From: Encephalitozoon hellem ATCC 50504
Taxonomy: Eukaryota; Microsporidia; Unikaryonidae
DNA length: 64,000 nucleotides
NCBI RefSeq assembly: GCF_000277815.2
Contig: NC_018479.1
Span: 124,001 to 188,000, forward strand
Direction: 5' to 3'
Shown here: positions 26,284-35,239 of the stretch, in pieces
Layout: the number at the start of each line of letters is the position of its first letter
Position numbering within the stretch: position 1 is the stretch's first letter
The notes under the pieces: generated by a model
Database searches by the model: none
What the model was told of the DNA's origin: nothing
Seen by the model: only the letters and a program-made list of their open reading frames with translations
Program-made: the position numbers and the translations under genes

Positions 26284-26967
26284 ATGCTATTTGATTTGTT
26301 TGGGTTCTTTGGAGAGAAGCCTTCATGGTCTTTGAGCCCAATTAAGTTTGAGGCTGGGAACCAGAACAACTTTGGGGGGAAGGTGATAGTCCCGCAGTCG
26401 GTGCTGGTTGATCTTGTGTCATTCCAGATACAGCCGCCATTTACATTTGAAATCTCTCATTCCGATGGGGTTTACAAAACACACTGCGGGGTTCTAGAGT
26501 TTACCGGGGAGGAGGGCCAGATCGTTGTCCCCTCGTGGATGTATCAGCAGCTCTCCATGGAGGATGCAGACAGGATTGTGCTCAGATACATGACGTTTCC
26601 TCTCGGGAGGTTTGTGAAACTGATACCACATTCTGTAGACTTCCTTGAAATCGAGAATCCAAAGCTGGAATTGGAGTCATGCCTGAGGAACTATCAGGTT
26701 TTGTCTGAGGGAGATGAAATACTGTGTCAATTTGACGAGGTTGGATCAATAAGATTCACTGTTGCACACATAGAGCCCCTAAGCAATGCAGTATACATCG
26801 TGGACACAGATCTGGCTGTTGACTTTCTGGAGCCAATTGGATTCAAGGACAAGATGGAGAGAGAGAGGACGGTCGCAAAGTACGTTGAGGTGATTGATTC
26901 ACCCCACGATATAAAGCCAATTAAGATGAAGAAGCTTGGACTGTACATGTACAGGCCGGCGAATTAA
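26284..26967 (+). CDS. UFD1: Ubiquitin fusion degradation protein 1
   Basis: Cofactor of the Cdc48/p97 segregase together with Npl4, used in ER-associated degradation and chromatin extraction. The 227-residue protein contains the complete double-psi barrel plus alpha/beta UT3 domain: NNFGGKVIVPQSVLVDL, HCGVLEFTGEEGQIVVPSWM, RYMTFPLGRFVKLIPHSVDFLEI and LRNYQVLSEGD. The C-terminal Npl4- and Cdc48-binding tail of yeast Ufd1 (361 residues) is largely missing. The last 30 residues after the UT3 domain may keep a minimal contact. The start is ATG at 26284 with GCCCCCGG before it. Confidence 0.95.
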   Translation: MLFDLFGFFGEKPSWSLSPIKFEAGNQNNFGGKVIVPQSVLVDLVSFQIQPPFTFEISHSDGVYKTHCGVLEFTGEEGQIVVPSWMYQQLSMEDADRIVLRYMTFPLGRFVKLIPHSVDFLEIENPKLELESCLRNYQVLSEGDEILCQFDEVGSIRFTVAHIEPLSNAVYIVDTDLAVDFLEPIGFKDKMERERTVAKYVEVIDSPHDIKPIKMKKLGLYMYRPAN

Positions 26968-27008
26968 ACTAGCAGATCGATAGTCGTTTATTGCCCGAGG
27001 ATGAGAGG

Positions 27009-28553
27009 TCAGGTCAGGGTGGCAGTGGAGCCTACTGCAGCCTCATATGCAGAGTATAGAGCATCTACCTCGTGCTCGTTTCCAACGTTGTCTACAATTT
27101 GTTCAAACGAAAAAATACCTTCTGACATAAGCATGAAGTTCTCCACAAAGCACTTCTCATTGTCTGGAGGACACAGAAAGATCTTGAGATACTTCTCGAC
27201 AACATCCATGAGAGGTACGACACTTACCTTTGTTCTTAAGTGCCTCTTTACCTCTGAGACTTCAAACAAAAGAGCTTCCGAAATTTGAGGAGAGATTCTG
27301 GTGGAGTATATTCTTGAGAATGCATGGGAAATCACCCCTTCTAGCAGTGTGATTTGAACATCCTCATGTATTCCCTTTGTTCTTTCGCTCATTATGTTCT
27401 CGTCCAGGAATCCTATGATTTCTTTGGAAAGCCCCTCGGGCGTTGCAAAGTCCAGCCCTGAAAAATAGCTTGAAAGAAAGTCGTCTATAAATGCATTCTG
27501 TAGTCTTTCGATTCTCCTGATCTGTGCATGGATTCTTGGGATGTCCTCCTCGACTCCAGACTTCTCCATGATTCGGTCCAGAAGGTCTAGGGCTGTTTCT
27601 CTTATGAAAAGAAGTGTGTTTAGTACAATGATGGACCCATAGAGGTCCCTCGAAAGGCTTACCTTCCTCATCAGAAGACTCAAATACTCATCGCAGTGAT
27701 TTACAAACTGCCTATATACAGATTTGTCATCGAGATACTCAATTTTCTTGAGCACTTTTTCTACTCCACGGAAAAAGTCCAAAAACCTCGAGACAATGCA
27801 CACTCTAACATCTTCCTGCTTGAGATCAGGCTCCACTAAAAGGCCGAGGGACTTTCTCAAATATATCTCTATGTTTGGAATAAATAGTGATGATATCATT
27901 GTTCTATGCGGGCACATGTTTTCTTGCAAGCCTGACACCGGCTGTGCCCTATCTGCATGGGGCACACGGGAAGTACATGCACTGCACCCATACTTCTCAA
28001 ACAGCCTCCCCAGTCTCTTCTCATACCTGACAGTTGCATTGAAAGCATCTATGAAGTCCTCTTCGTCAACTTCGTTATGAAAAAAGTAATCGCATACCCT
28101 CTGCTTTGTCATAAAGTAGTATTTGACCAGCACCTCCTGTGGCAAATTCCAGTCGTCAGGAACGTGGGAATACCTAAGGTCTATTCTGGCTACATTCTCC
28201 TCTATCCACGGCAAACAGCCTTTCAGTGAAGACAGCTTCTGAAAGTTGCAGTTTAGAAACTCCTGGTAGCCTACAGAGCACAGCGATCCCAGATACGAGC
28301 ACACCAGAGACCTCATCTTTCTCTCGAAGTCCTCGCCTTGCAATAGAATGATGTTTACGAGTGGCCTTGGGATTCCCCTCTGCTCATGGATGCACTTCCT
28401 TACTTCCTCCTCTACAGAGGACTGGAGCCCCTCCAAGTCGTCTGTGCACAGCTTGTCTCGAAGAACTAGCTTCTCCATCTCCTGCTGGATTCTTTTGTAG
28501 ATCTCCTCGTAGTTCCTCGAGTTGTAAAGCGTCCTTAGCTCTATAGCGTGCAT
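27009..28553 (-). CDS. VPS53: GARP complex subunit VPS53-like
   Basis: Tethering factor for endosome-to-Golgi vesicles, 514 residues. The middle matches Vps53: LPWIEENVARIDLRYSHVPDDW, then a segment ending FNATVRYEKRLGRLFEKYG (corresponding to the LLxALQRTxxFExxLxxRF block). ISSLFIPNIEIYLRK corresponds to the SSxFExxLxxYV block, and LYGSIIVLNTLLFIRETA to the conserved ICxILNTAEYC region. The N-terminal coiled coil is shortened. Other CATCHR tethers (Sec6, Dsl1) share the general fold, so confidence is not full. Cysteine pairs around residues 193-196 and 217 are unusual for the family. Start ATG at 28553, without a CCC motif. Confidence 0.72.
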   Translation of the reverse strand: MHAIELRTLYNSRNYEEIYKRIQQEMEKLVLRDKLCTDDLEGLQSSVEEEVRKCIHEQRGIPRPLVNIILLQGEDFERKMRSLVCSYLGSLCSVGYQEFLNCNFQKLSSLKGCLPWIEENVARIDLRYSHVPDDWNLPQEVLVKYYFMTKQRVCDYFFHNEVDEEDFIDAFNATVRYEKRLGRLFEKYGCSACTSRVPHADRAQPVSGLQENMCPHRTMISSLFIPNIEIYLRKSLGLLVEPDLKQEDVRVCIVSRFLDFFRGVEKVLKKIEYLDDKSVYRQFVNHCDEYLSLLMRKVSLSRDLYGSIIVLNTLLFIRETALDLLDRIMEKSGVEEDIPRIHAQIRRIERLQNAFIDDFLSSYFSGLDFATPEGLSKEIIGFLDENIMSERTKGIHEDVQITLLEGVISHAFSRIYSTRISPQISEALLFEVSEVKRHLRTKVSVVPLMDVVEKYLKIFLCPPDNEKCFVENFMLMSEGIFSFEQIVDNVGNEHEVDALYSAYEAAVGSTATLT

Positions 28554-28721
28554 TCATCTCTGTGTTCCTCAACGTTTTAGGCCAAGAGTGAAACATCTGT
28601 TTCAGATAGGACATGGGGCTCAGGGAGAGGCAGTACCCGCTCTGAGCTGCTTGGGAAGAGGCGAGAGCATTGGTGGGCAAAAGTCGAATGTTTTTCTTGT
28701 CCTGCAAAAATAGGCCTGGAG

Positions 28722-29339
28722 ATGGAGAATTTGTTAGAGGACGATTCGGAGAATTTACTGAGGATGAGCCCCGACGAGTATTGGGTGGGAGACTTCATGC
28801 ATAGGAAGGAAAACCATGCCATCGTCCGTGTCCCGGATGAGTTTCTGGAGGACAGGTTTAACATTATTGGGCTGGACAGATACATAAAGAACCTCGAAGA
28901 GGTTTATAGCTCTATACTCGATAAAGGTCCGAGAAGAGGCTTCAAAGAAGAGTCCTCGCTGTACTACCTGATCCACCAGAGATACATCTTCACAAAACCT
29001 GGTCTCGAGGCTATCTTGGACAAGGTGATGGGCAAGGAGTATGGGATGTGCCCGAAGATAGGATGCAGGTCTGTTGGGATGATTCCTGTTGGACTGAGCG
29101 ATGGGCCGGGGAAGTCATCCACAAAGATTTACTGCCACAACTGTGCGAATGTATATGAGCCCAGAGGCAGCCTCCGGCTGTTGGACGGATGTGCATGGGG
29201 AAGGTCGTTCCCTCACTTCCTGATCCTCGCACACTCATACCACTTTCCCTCTAGGGTGTGTGAGGAGTATGTTCCGAGGATCTACGGGTTCCGGATATGC
29301 TCCCATGACGATAACGATTCTTTTTCCGAGGACAACTGA
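28722..29339 (+). CDS. CKB1: Casein kinase II regulatory subunit beta
   Basis: Regulatory subunit of the CK2 tetramer; stabilises the catalytic alpha subunits and helps choose substrates. The 205-residue protein has the N-terminal helical domain (FLEDRFNIIGL), the zinc site C110, C115, C138, C141 (MCPKIGC and YCHNCANVYEP) that makes the beta-beta dimer, and the alpha-binding tail (GRSFPHFLILAH and PRIYGFRI). The length is close to human CSNK2B (215). It is divergent from VPS53 with 168 bp between starts. Confidence 0.96.
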   Translation: MENLLEDDSENLLRMSPDEYWVGDFMHRKENHAIVRVPDEFLEDRFNIIGLDRYIKNLEEVYSSILDKGPRRGFKEESSLYYLIHQRYIFTKPGLEAILDKVMGKEYGMCPKIGCRSVGMIPVGLSDGPGKSSTKIYCHNCANVYEPRGSLRLLDGCAWGRSFPHFLILAHSYHFPSRVCEEYVPRIYGFRICSHDDNDSFSEDN

Positions 29340-29404
29340 ATAAATGCCTAATATGGAAGACAGGCTAGAATTTTGATTAATTTTCAAAAGACACGCAGGC
29401 CGTA

Positions 29405-32400
29405 ATGAGAGACGAGCTTCTGGAAGAGCAATATGGCTTTGTATCTTACTACGAAAGCAGAAGAAGGGAGGGATGGGTGTTGAACTACACGGTGGTTACG
29501 CTCAGGGATGGAAGGATGAGAACAAAGCTCTATCTGATTGACGAAGAGGGAAGAGAGTTTCTTGTGAAGATTCCTTATTTCCCATCGCTTTTGGTGAAGG
29601 CTTCTGACTACGATATTGTTGAGGAGTATCTCAGGAAGAAATATGCTGGGGAGATCCAGGATATGGAAAGGACGCAGAGGATTGATTTCAAAGAGAAGAA
29701 CCACCTGAACAAGGAGCCCGGGACGTTTTTGAAGATAAGATTCAGAACCGAGCCCGGGTTTGTTGAGGCCCTAAAAGAGATCAAGAGGATAGCAGCAAGG
29801 AACAGAGTGCAAAAGAGTAATGAGTATGACTGCTTTGGAGAGGACAGGGCATTCAATGCAGAAGGCCTCATAGAGTCTGTCCACGAACACGACATACCTG
29901 CAGAGGTAAGCACTGCCAATGACCTGAGGATCAGATGCGGGAAGTGGTATGGGTTCTACTATACGGGAGAGACGTATGTTATAGAGAAGAGCGAGAAGAT
30001 TGTGTTTCCTGATCTTAGGATACTTGCCTTTGACATAGAAACATCGAAGAAGCCGTTGAAGTTTCCGAATCCTGAGTCTGACGAGGTGATGATGATATCT
30101 GCCAAGACGGAATGCGGTGGAGAGCTGATTGTGAACAGAAAGCTGGTTTCGAAAGACATTCGGAGGTTTGAGTACAATCCAAAAGAAGACATGCAGTGTG
30201 TTTTTGAAGTAGTGAACGAGGATGATGAGGAAGGGGTGTTGATCAGATTCATAGAGATGATTCAAAGGCATAGACCTCATCTGGTGACAACGTTCAACGG
30301 AGCGCTGTTTGACTTCCCATTTCTAGAGAAGAGGATGGCAAGATATGGAATAAGTCTTAGAGAGACTGCTGGGTTTGTTCAGAAGGACGAGTACTACATA
30401 TCAGCGTTTATTGTGCACCTTGACTGCTACAAGTGGGTCAAGAGGGACTCCTATCTTCCTGCTGGAAGCCAAGGCCTCAAGGCAGTTACCAAAGCGAAGC
30501 TAGGATACTTTCCCGACGAGATTGATCCCGAGGACATGGTTGGGCTTGCGGTCTCTGACCCTGATAAGATGGCGTCGTATTCTGTTTCTGATTCTGTTGC
30601 CACGTATTTTCTCTACACAAAGTATGTTCAGCCTCACATTTTTTCTATGTGCTCTCTTATTCCTCTTCCTCCGGCATCGGCACTTTGCCAAGGGTCTGGG
30701 ACGCTATGTGAGGCCTTACTTATTTCGGAGGCCAGCGAATATAAGGTGATAATTCCGGAGAAAAGAAGGGAAAGGAAGATACAGGAGCACAACGGACACA
30801 TAGCCGAAAGCATCACATATGTTGGGGGGTATGTTGAGTGTCTGAAGTCTGGGATCTTCAGGTCTGACTTTGAGTACGACTTTGAGATGGACGAGGGATT
30901 TATTGACGAGATAGTTCTAAAGCTTGACGAAGTGATTTCGGAGTACAGTGGGGAAAAGGGTTTTGAGGACATGAAGTCTCAGATTCTCAAGAGTCTCCAA
31001 GAGAACAGAGGAAGGATCCGAAGGGAAGGGCTTATATACCACCTGGATGTGGGGGCTATGTATCCGAACATCATCCTTACTAACAAGCTGCAGCCTGTAT
31101 CGATTGTCGACGAGGACACTTGCATAAGATGTGACTTTTCGGATGAACTGAACGGATGTAAGAAAAGAATGGAGTGGACTCTGAAGGTTGAGTATATTGC
31201 AGCAAACAGAGGAGAGACGGAAAGAATTAGGAGGCAAATAAAGAAGGAGAAGGGTTTTGTGGGAGACAAGGATGAAGAGCTGAGGCAAAGAGTCAAGAGG
31301 TACTCGAAGGGAATATACAGGAAGGCAAAGAGGAAGGAAAGTTGCACCCGAAGGTCGACTGTTTGCCAGAGGGAGGTTCCGTTTTATGTGGAGACGGTTA
31401 GGAAGTTTAGGGACCAGAGATATGTCTACAAGAGGCTGTATTTTGAGGCCCAGAAGGCCTTTGAGGCGGCAGAGACTGAGGAAGAAAAGAAGCATGCAAT
31501 GAAGTCTGTCATTGTGTACTCCTCACTCCAGGTTGCACATAAGTGTGTCCTGAACTCCTTTTATGGATATGTGATGAGGAAGAGCTCACGATGGTATAGC
31601 ATGGAGATGGCAGCCATAGTCTGCAATGTTGGGGGAAACATCATTAAGAAGGCAAGAGAGGTCGTAGAGAAGATAGGGATTTCCTTGGAGATGGATACGG
31701 ACGGTATATGGTGCATAGTTCCCTCGTCGCTGGTGTCGTCCTATGTACTTCCCTCTGGAAGGAAGTTTTCGTTTCTGTCAAGCATTCTGAACCACTTTGT
31801 GTGCAAGAAGTTCACCAATTACCAGTATCAAGAAAGAGTTGGCGGCGAGTACATCACACGGGCGGAGAACTCGATATTTTTCGAGATCGACGGCCCGTAC
31901 AATGCGATGCTTCTTCCTGCGTCGACCGAGGAAAACAAGCTGCTAAAAAAGAGGTATGTGATAATTGACGGGAACAACAGGATTGCAGAGCTCAAAGGGT
32001 TTGAAGTGAAGAGGCGGGGAGAGTTGGAGATTATTAAGAAATTTCAGGAGGAGCTATTTCTTCATTTTCTGGACGGGAGAAACCTAAAGGAGTGCTACGA
32101 GTCACTTGCTGGGGTGTGTAGATATTGGCTGGACATGCTGAAGAGCAAGGGAGAGTATCTTGATGACGATGTGATCCTTGAGTTGCTATCCGAAAGCAGA
32201 AGCATGTCCAAAGGGCTTGGTGATTATAGGGGAAGAAAGTCGAACCTTACTGTGACTGCCCTCAGGATGTCTGAGGTTTTGGGTGAGGGGATTCTTGAAG
32301 AAAAGCTAAAATGTGAATACATTATTGCAGCGTATCCTGAGAATTGGTCTGTTGCCGAGAGGGCGATACCGGTGGTGACTTTCCGGTCTGATCGGAAAGA

Positions 32401-34723
32401 GGAGTTCCTCAAAAGATGGCTGCAAAGGGACTACTCTGGGGACATCAGAGCCATTATTGACTGGGACTATTATAGACTGAGGCTGGAGTGTATTGTCCAG
32501 AGGATGGTTATATTGCCTGCTCTATTTCAGGGAATCAAAAATCCATTAAAAGAAGTAGAGGTACCCAAGTGGGCAAAGACCAAGTCTGAGCTCAAGGGGT
32601 TTAGCATAAAGAAGACCAATGACATTGAGGATGTCTTTTGCATACCAGAAGTGAAAGAGGGGGTGGTTGAGGATGCGAAGTGCAGGGATGATGAAGTTGA
32701 CAAAGAAAACTGTGTGAACAACCGAGAGGAAACGAGGGAGTTGATTGAAGCTGCGGGGAACGCACCTAGAGGTGAGACAGGATGGATGGAAACTATAGAA
32801 AGGATTATGGATAGAGGAGATATTATTAAGGTGGCATGTGATGACGATGGATACATGAACATATGCTATGGTGGATGGGGTGATGCTGTGGACAGGATTC
32901 CTCTGGAGAGGAGGATCTACATTGAAGTCAATGACTGGAGATACTTTGAGGAGTCTGGGGAGATTGAGAAGACGGTGGTATGTCTTCCTGATGGTTCTGA
33001 AAGTGTAGAGGTGGGCATGATTAGGTTGAAGGAGCATGAATTCATACGTAACCGTTCGCTGTATAAGAAGTTTCTAAGCCATTTTTCTATCAGAAGGGTC
33101 TTTGAGGACAAGATCCCGATTTTGTATAGTAACATGAGGGAGTGTGGGGAACATGAAGTCAGGTTTACAGTTGTGTCTAGCTTTATATTCCAAGGAAGAA
33201 GTGTGTATGCAGCAGGGGAGGACGAGGTTCTTATATTTTCTGCCGAAGATGGGCTCTACGATCTCGGGAGGTATCTTCTTGAAAACCTTGGGAAATGGAA
33301 GGTTGTGGTTATCAGCTCTGCCGACCCATGCAAGACAGAACTTCGAAAGATCCTACGAAAGTATCATGTTCTTGAGATGCCTCTTAGAAGAGGCCTGCCC
33401 CTAGGTGAATACTCAGAGCTCTGTGATGAACAGAGGAAGATCCATCAGCTGATGGCAAAAGAAGTGGAGCTAATATGCAAGACTAGCAGATATACAAGGA
33501 TACCTATTTTGAATGTAGATGAGCATTTAATGGATGTACTGCTTTACAGGGAGTTAAGGAAGAATAACGTTGTGTGTATGGGGCAGAAGTCTGTGACGAA
33601 CCACTTCTCGTGTCTGAAGACAGAGAGATTCATGCCTGGGCTCTACAAGGGATACACTATTGAGATTGAGTGTACAGGGGCATCAGTTCTCTCGATTATT
33701 GAGTATAAGGCATTTCTGGGGGAGGATACACTATTTGGTGGGGTGTCAAGAAAGGATTTCGATGTCCTCCGGAACTTTCTGAAAAGAATAGTCCTGGACT
33801 CTGTGAGAGGAGAGGAGGGAACCAGACTTCTTCTAAGGAACATAGGTGCGTGGATAAGAAGGGACTCTGAGATTATCTGCCCGGATCTCCGGAACATCTG
33901 CTGCATGCTGCAGAAAAGATATATGATGAACCTTGCGAAGAGGCTGAGAGATGAAAGATACGATGTGATTTGCGTGGCAGGGGACATGATTTCAATCAAC
34001 ACGGGAAAGACAAGCGAAAAGTCTGCACTGGAATTCTTTCAGCACATATGCAAAAAGGGGCTGGAGCTCTGTGGGTATGAGATGATGAAGATGAAGCTTA
34101 GGAGGAAGTTTGAGAGGCTTGCATTTGTAAGTCCAAGCACCTACTTCTTTCTCTATGGGCAGGAGTACTTTTGTTTCAGTGAGAAAAATGTTCCCATAGC
34201 GTTTCTGAAGGCTTACTTCGACGATGGTCAGGTGGACTCTGAGTTTGTGTACAACCTTGTGACCAGGATTCCTCTAGAAAGCTCCAGGATGGTTATGAGG
34301 CTTCTTTCCTTCAGGCAAGATGCCCAAGCACTGGTATCCAATTGCTATAGGCTTTTGCACTTAAGCGAGTTTGAAGAGAAGGAAAGAGCAGAAGTGGATC
34401 TTGATATTGTATGTCCTTCGTGTGGGATGGAGAATGTGCTAAGGTCGCGATGCGTAAAGTGCTATAACCCATACCCAAAGAATGCTGTGCTGGATGTATG
34501 CATGGCCCGAGCCAAGCATCTCCTCTGGCTGGAGCTTGCTGGAGACTCATATTGTAGTAGATGTGAGAGAATCAACGAGACAAGGCTATCAGAATTCTGC
34601 CGATGCGGCGGTGCATTCAGAAGAGCGAGACATTGGGATGAGCTAGAAAGGATAAGGGCAATGGTCTCGAGTCCTGCCTTCGATGATTTCTGCAGGAGGA
34701 TTTCAAAGCACTTCCTGAAGTGA
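29405..34723 (+). CDS. POL2: DNA polymerase epsilon catalytic subunit
   Basis: Leading-strand replicative polymerase, 1,772 residues against about 2,200-2,290 in yeast and human. The active half has the proofreading exonuclease (LAFDIETS with D210 and E212; TFNGALFDFPFL; YSVSDSVATYF). It also has the polymerase motifs: A DVGAMYPNI with D548, and C MDTDGIWC with D764 and D766, the Pol epsilon form. The inactivated C-terminal half is retained but reduced. The C-terminal cysteine modules are complete: CysA C1670, C1673, C1683, C1686 and CysB C1717, C1720, C1732, C1734. The P domain lies within the thumb-side insertions. The start is ATG at 29405. The stop is 14 bp before the next gene. Confidence 0.97.
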   Translation: MRDELLEEQYGFVSYYESRRREGWVLNYTVVTLRDGRMRTKLYLIDEEGREFLVKIPYFPSLLVKASDYDIVEEYLRKKYAGEIQDMERTQRIDFKEKNHLNKEPGTFLKIRFRTEPGFVEALKEIKRIAARNRVQKSNEYDCFGEDRAFNAEGLIESVHEHDIPAEVSTANDLRIRCGKWYGFYYTGETYVIEKSEKIVFPDLRILAFDIETSKKPLKFPNPESDEVMMISAKTECGGELIVNRKLVSKDIRRFEYNPKEDMQCVFEVVNEDDEEGVLIRFIEMIQRHRPHLVTTFNGALFDFPFLEKRMARYGISLRETAGFVQKDEYYISAFIVHLDCYKWVKRDSYLPAGSQGLKAVTKAKLGYFPDEIDPEDMVGLAVSDPDKMASYSVSDSVATYFLYTKYVQPHIFSMCSLIPLPPASALCQGSGTLCEALLISEASEYKVIIPEKRRERKIQEHNGHIAESITYVGGYVECLKSGIFRSDFEYDFEMDEGFIDEIVLKLDEVISEYSGEKGFEDMKSQILKSLQENRGRIRREGLIYHLDVGAMYPNIILTNKLQPVSIVDEDTCIRCDFSDELNGCKKRMEWTLKVEYIAANRGETERIRRQIKKEKGFVGDKDEELRQRVKRYSKGIYRKAKRKESCTRRSTVCQREVPFYVETVRKFRDQRYVYKRLYFEAQKAFEAAETEEEKKHAMKSVIVYSSLQVAHKCVLNSFYGYVMRKSSRWYSMEMAAIVCNVGGNIIKKAREVVEKIGISLEMDTDGIWCIVPSSLVSSYVLPSGRKFSFLSSILNHFVCKKFTNYQYQERVGGEYITRAENSIFFEIDGPYNAMLLPASTEENKLLKKRYVIIDGNNRIAELKGFEVKRRGELEIIKKFQEELFLHFLDGRNLKECYESLAGVCRYWLDMLKSKGEYLDDDVILELLSESRSMSKGLGDYRGRKSNLTVTALRMSEVLGEGILEEKLKCEYIIAAYPENWSVAERAIPVVTFRSDRKEEFLKRWLQRDYSGDIRAIIDWDYYRLRLECIVQRMVILPALFQGIKNPLKEVEVPKWAKTKSELKGFSIKKTNDIEDVFCIPEVKEGVVEDAKCRDDEVDKENCVNNREETRELIEAAGNAPRGETGWMETIERIMDRGDIIKVACDDDGYMNICYGGWGDAVDRIPLERRIYIEVNDWRYFEESGEIEKTVVCLPDGSESVEVGMIRLKEHEFIRNRSLYKKFLSHFSIRRVFEDKIPILYSNMRECGEHEVRFTVVSSFIFQGRSVYAAGEDEVLIFSAEDGLYDLGRYLLENLGKWKVVVISSADPCKTELRKILRKYHVLEMPLRRGLPLGEYSELCDEQRKIHQLMAKEVELICKTSRYTRIPILNVDEHLMDVLLYRELRKNNVVCMGQKSVTNHFSCLKTERFMPGLYKGYTIEIECTGASVLSIIEYKAFLGEDTLFGGVSRKDFDVLRNFLKRIVLDSVRGEEGTRLLLRNIGAWIRRDSEIICPDLRNICCMLQKRYMMNLAKRLRDERYDVICVAGDMISINTGKTSEKSALEFFQHICKKGLELCGYEMMKMKLRRKFERLAFVSPSTYFFLYGQEYFCFSEKNVPIAFLKAYFDDGQVDSEFVYNLVTRIPLESSRMVMRLLSFRQDAQALVSNCYRLLHLSEFEEKERAEVDLDIVCPSCGMENVLRSRCVKCYNPYPKNAVLDVCMARAKHLLWLELAGDSYCSRCERINETRLSEFCRCGGAFRRARHWDELERIRAMVSSPAFDDFCRRISKHFLK

Positions 34724-34737
34724 TGTTTCTACCCTAG

Positions 34738-35196
34738 ATGTTAATAAATGAGTCGAGTACCCCATGCTTCCGGATGTGCACAGATATCAAAGTTCTTGAA
34801 AGAAATGACGGCGCACAGATAAACGCTCTTCTCTACGATCATTCCCTGGTGCATATAGTTCTCGACACAAAGACAGAGCCATCGTCAGTTAGAAAGCTCT
34901 CGATAAACCAGTTGGGAAACAGTCATAACACATCCGTCAAAGTCTTTGTTAATTCTAAGAAGGTGGACTTTGCATATGAACTTATACTTGGATATGTTCT
35001 AGGCTGTGTGGGTGTCAAAGAGTATGACTGCAAGGTTTATTTATTTGATGACATCGATGACCTGTGTGTGTTGAAAAATCTAGTGTTCGCAATAGATGAA
35101 AGGTTCAACATAGGCCTGAAGCTTCTTTTGGAAAACAATAGAATGGCGATTTCTCTGGGCAAGAGGACGATCTATGAAACAACTATAATAGTGTAG
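34738..35196 (+). CDS. Hypothetical protein of 152 residues
   Basis: I do not recognise this protein. It looks globular, with alternating beta strands and helices (VHIVLDT, SVKVFVNS, YELILGYVLGCVGV, CKVYLFDD, NLVFAIDERFNIGLKLLLENN), and has no membrane segment, signal peptide or zinc motif. A small chaperone-like alpha/beta fold is possible, but I cannot support a family. The start is ATG at 34738 (TACCCTAGATG, with CCC). An alternative ATG lies three codons on, and a third (MCTDIKV) at codon 14. It follows POL2 on the same strand with a 14-bp gap, so its promoter must lie within the POL2 coding end. Confidence 0.7.
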   Translation: MLINESSTPCFRMCTDIKVLERNDGAQINALLYDHSLVHIVLDTKTEPSSVRKLSINQLGNSHNTSVKVFVNSKKVDFAYELILGYVLGCVGVKEYDCKVYLFDDIDDLCVLKNLVFAIDERFNIGLKLLLENNRMAISLGKRTIYETTIIV

Positions 35197-35239
35197 GTGT
35201 CAAGCAAATCTCATAATATCTCGTAGGTAGACTCCTTTT

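Noticed and set aside
27009..28553. Sec6 or another exocyst subunit as identity of this tether
   Set aside because: The block order ending LRYSHVPDDW, NATVRYEKRLGRLF, SSLFIPNIEIY, VLNTLLFIRETA fits Vps53 better.
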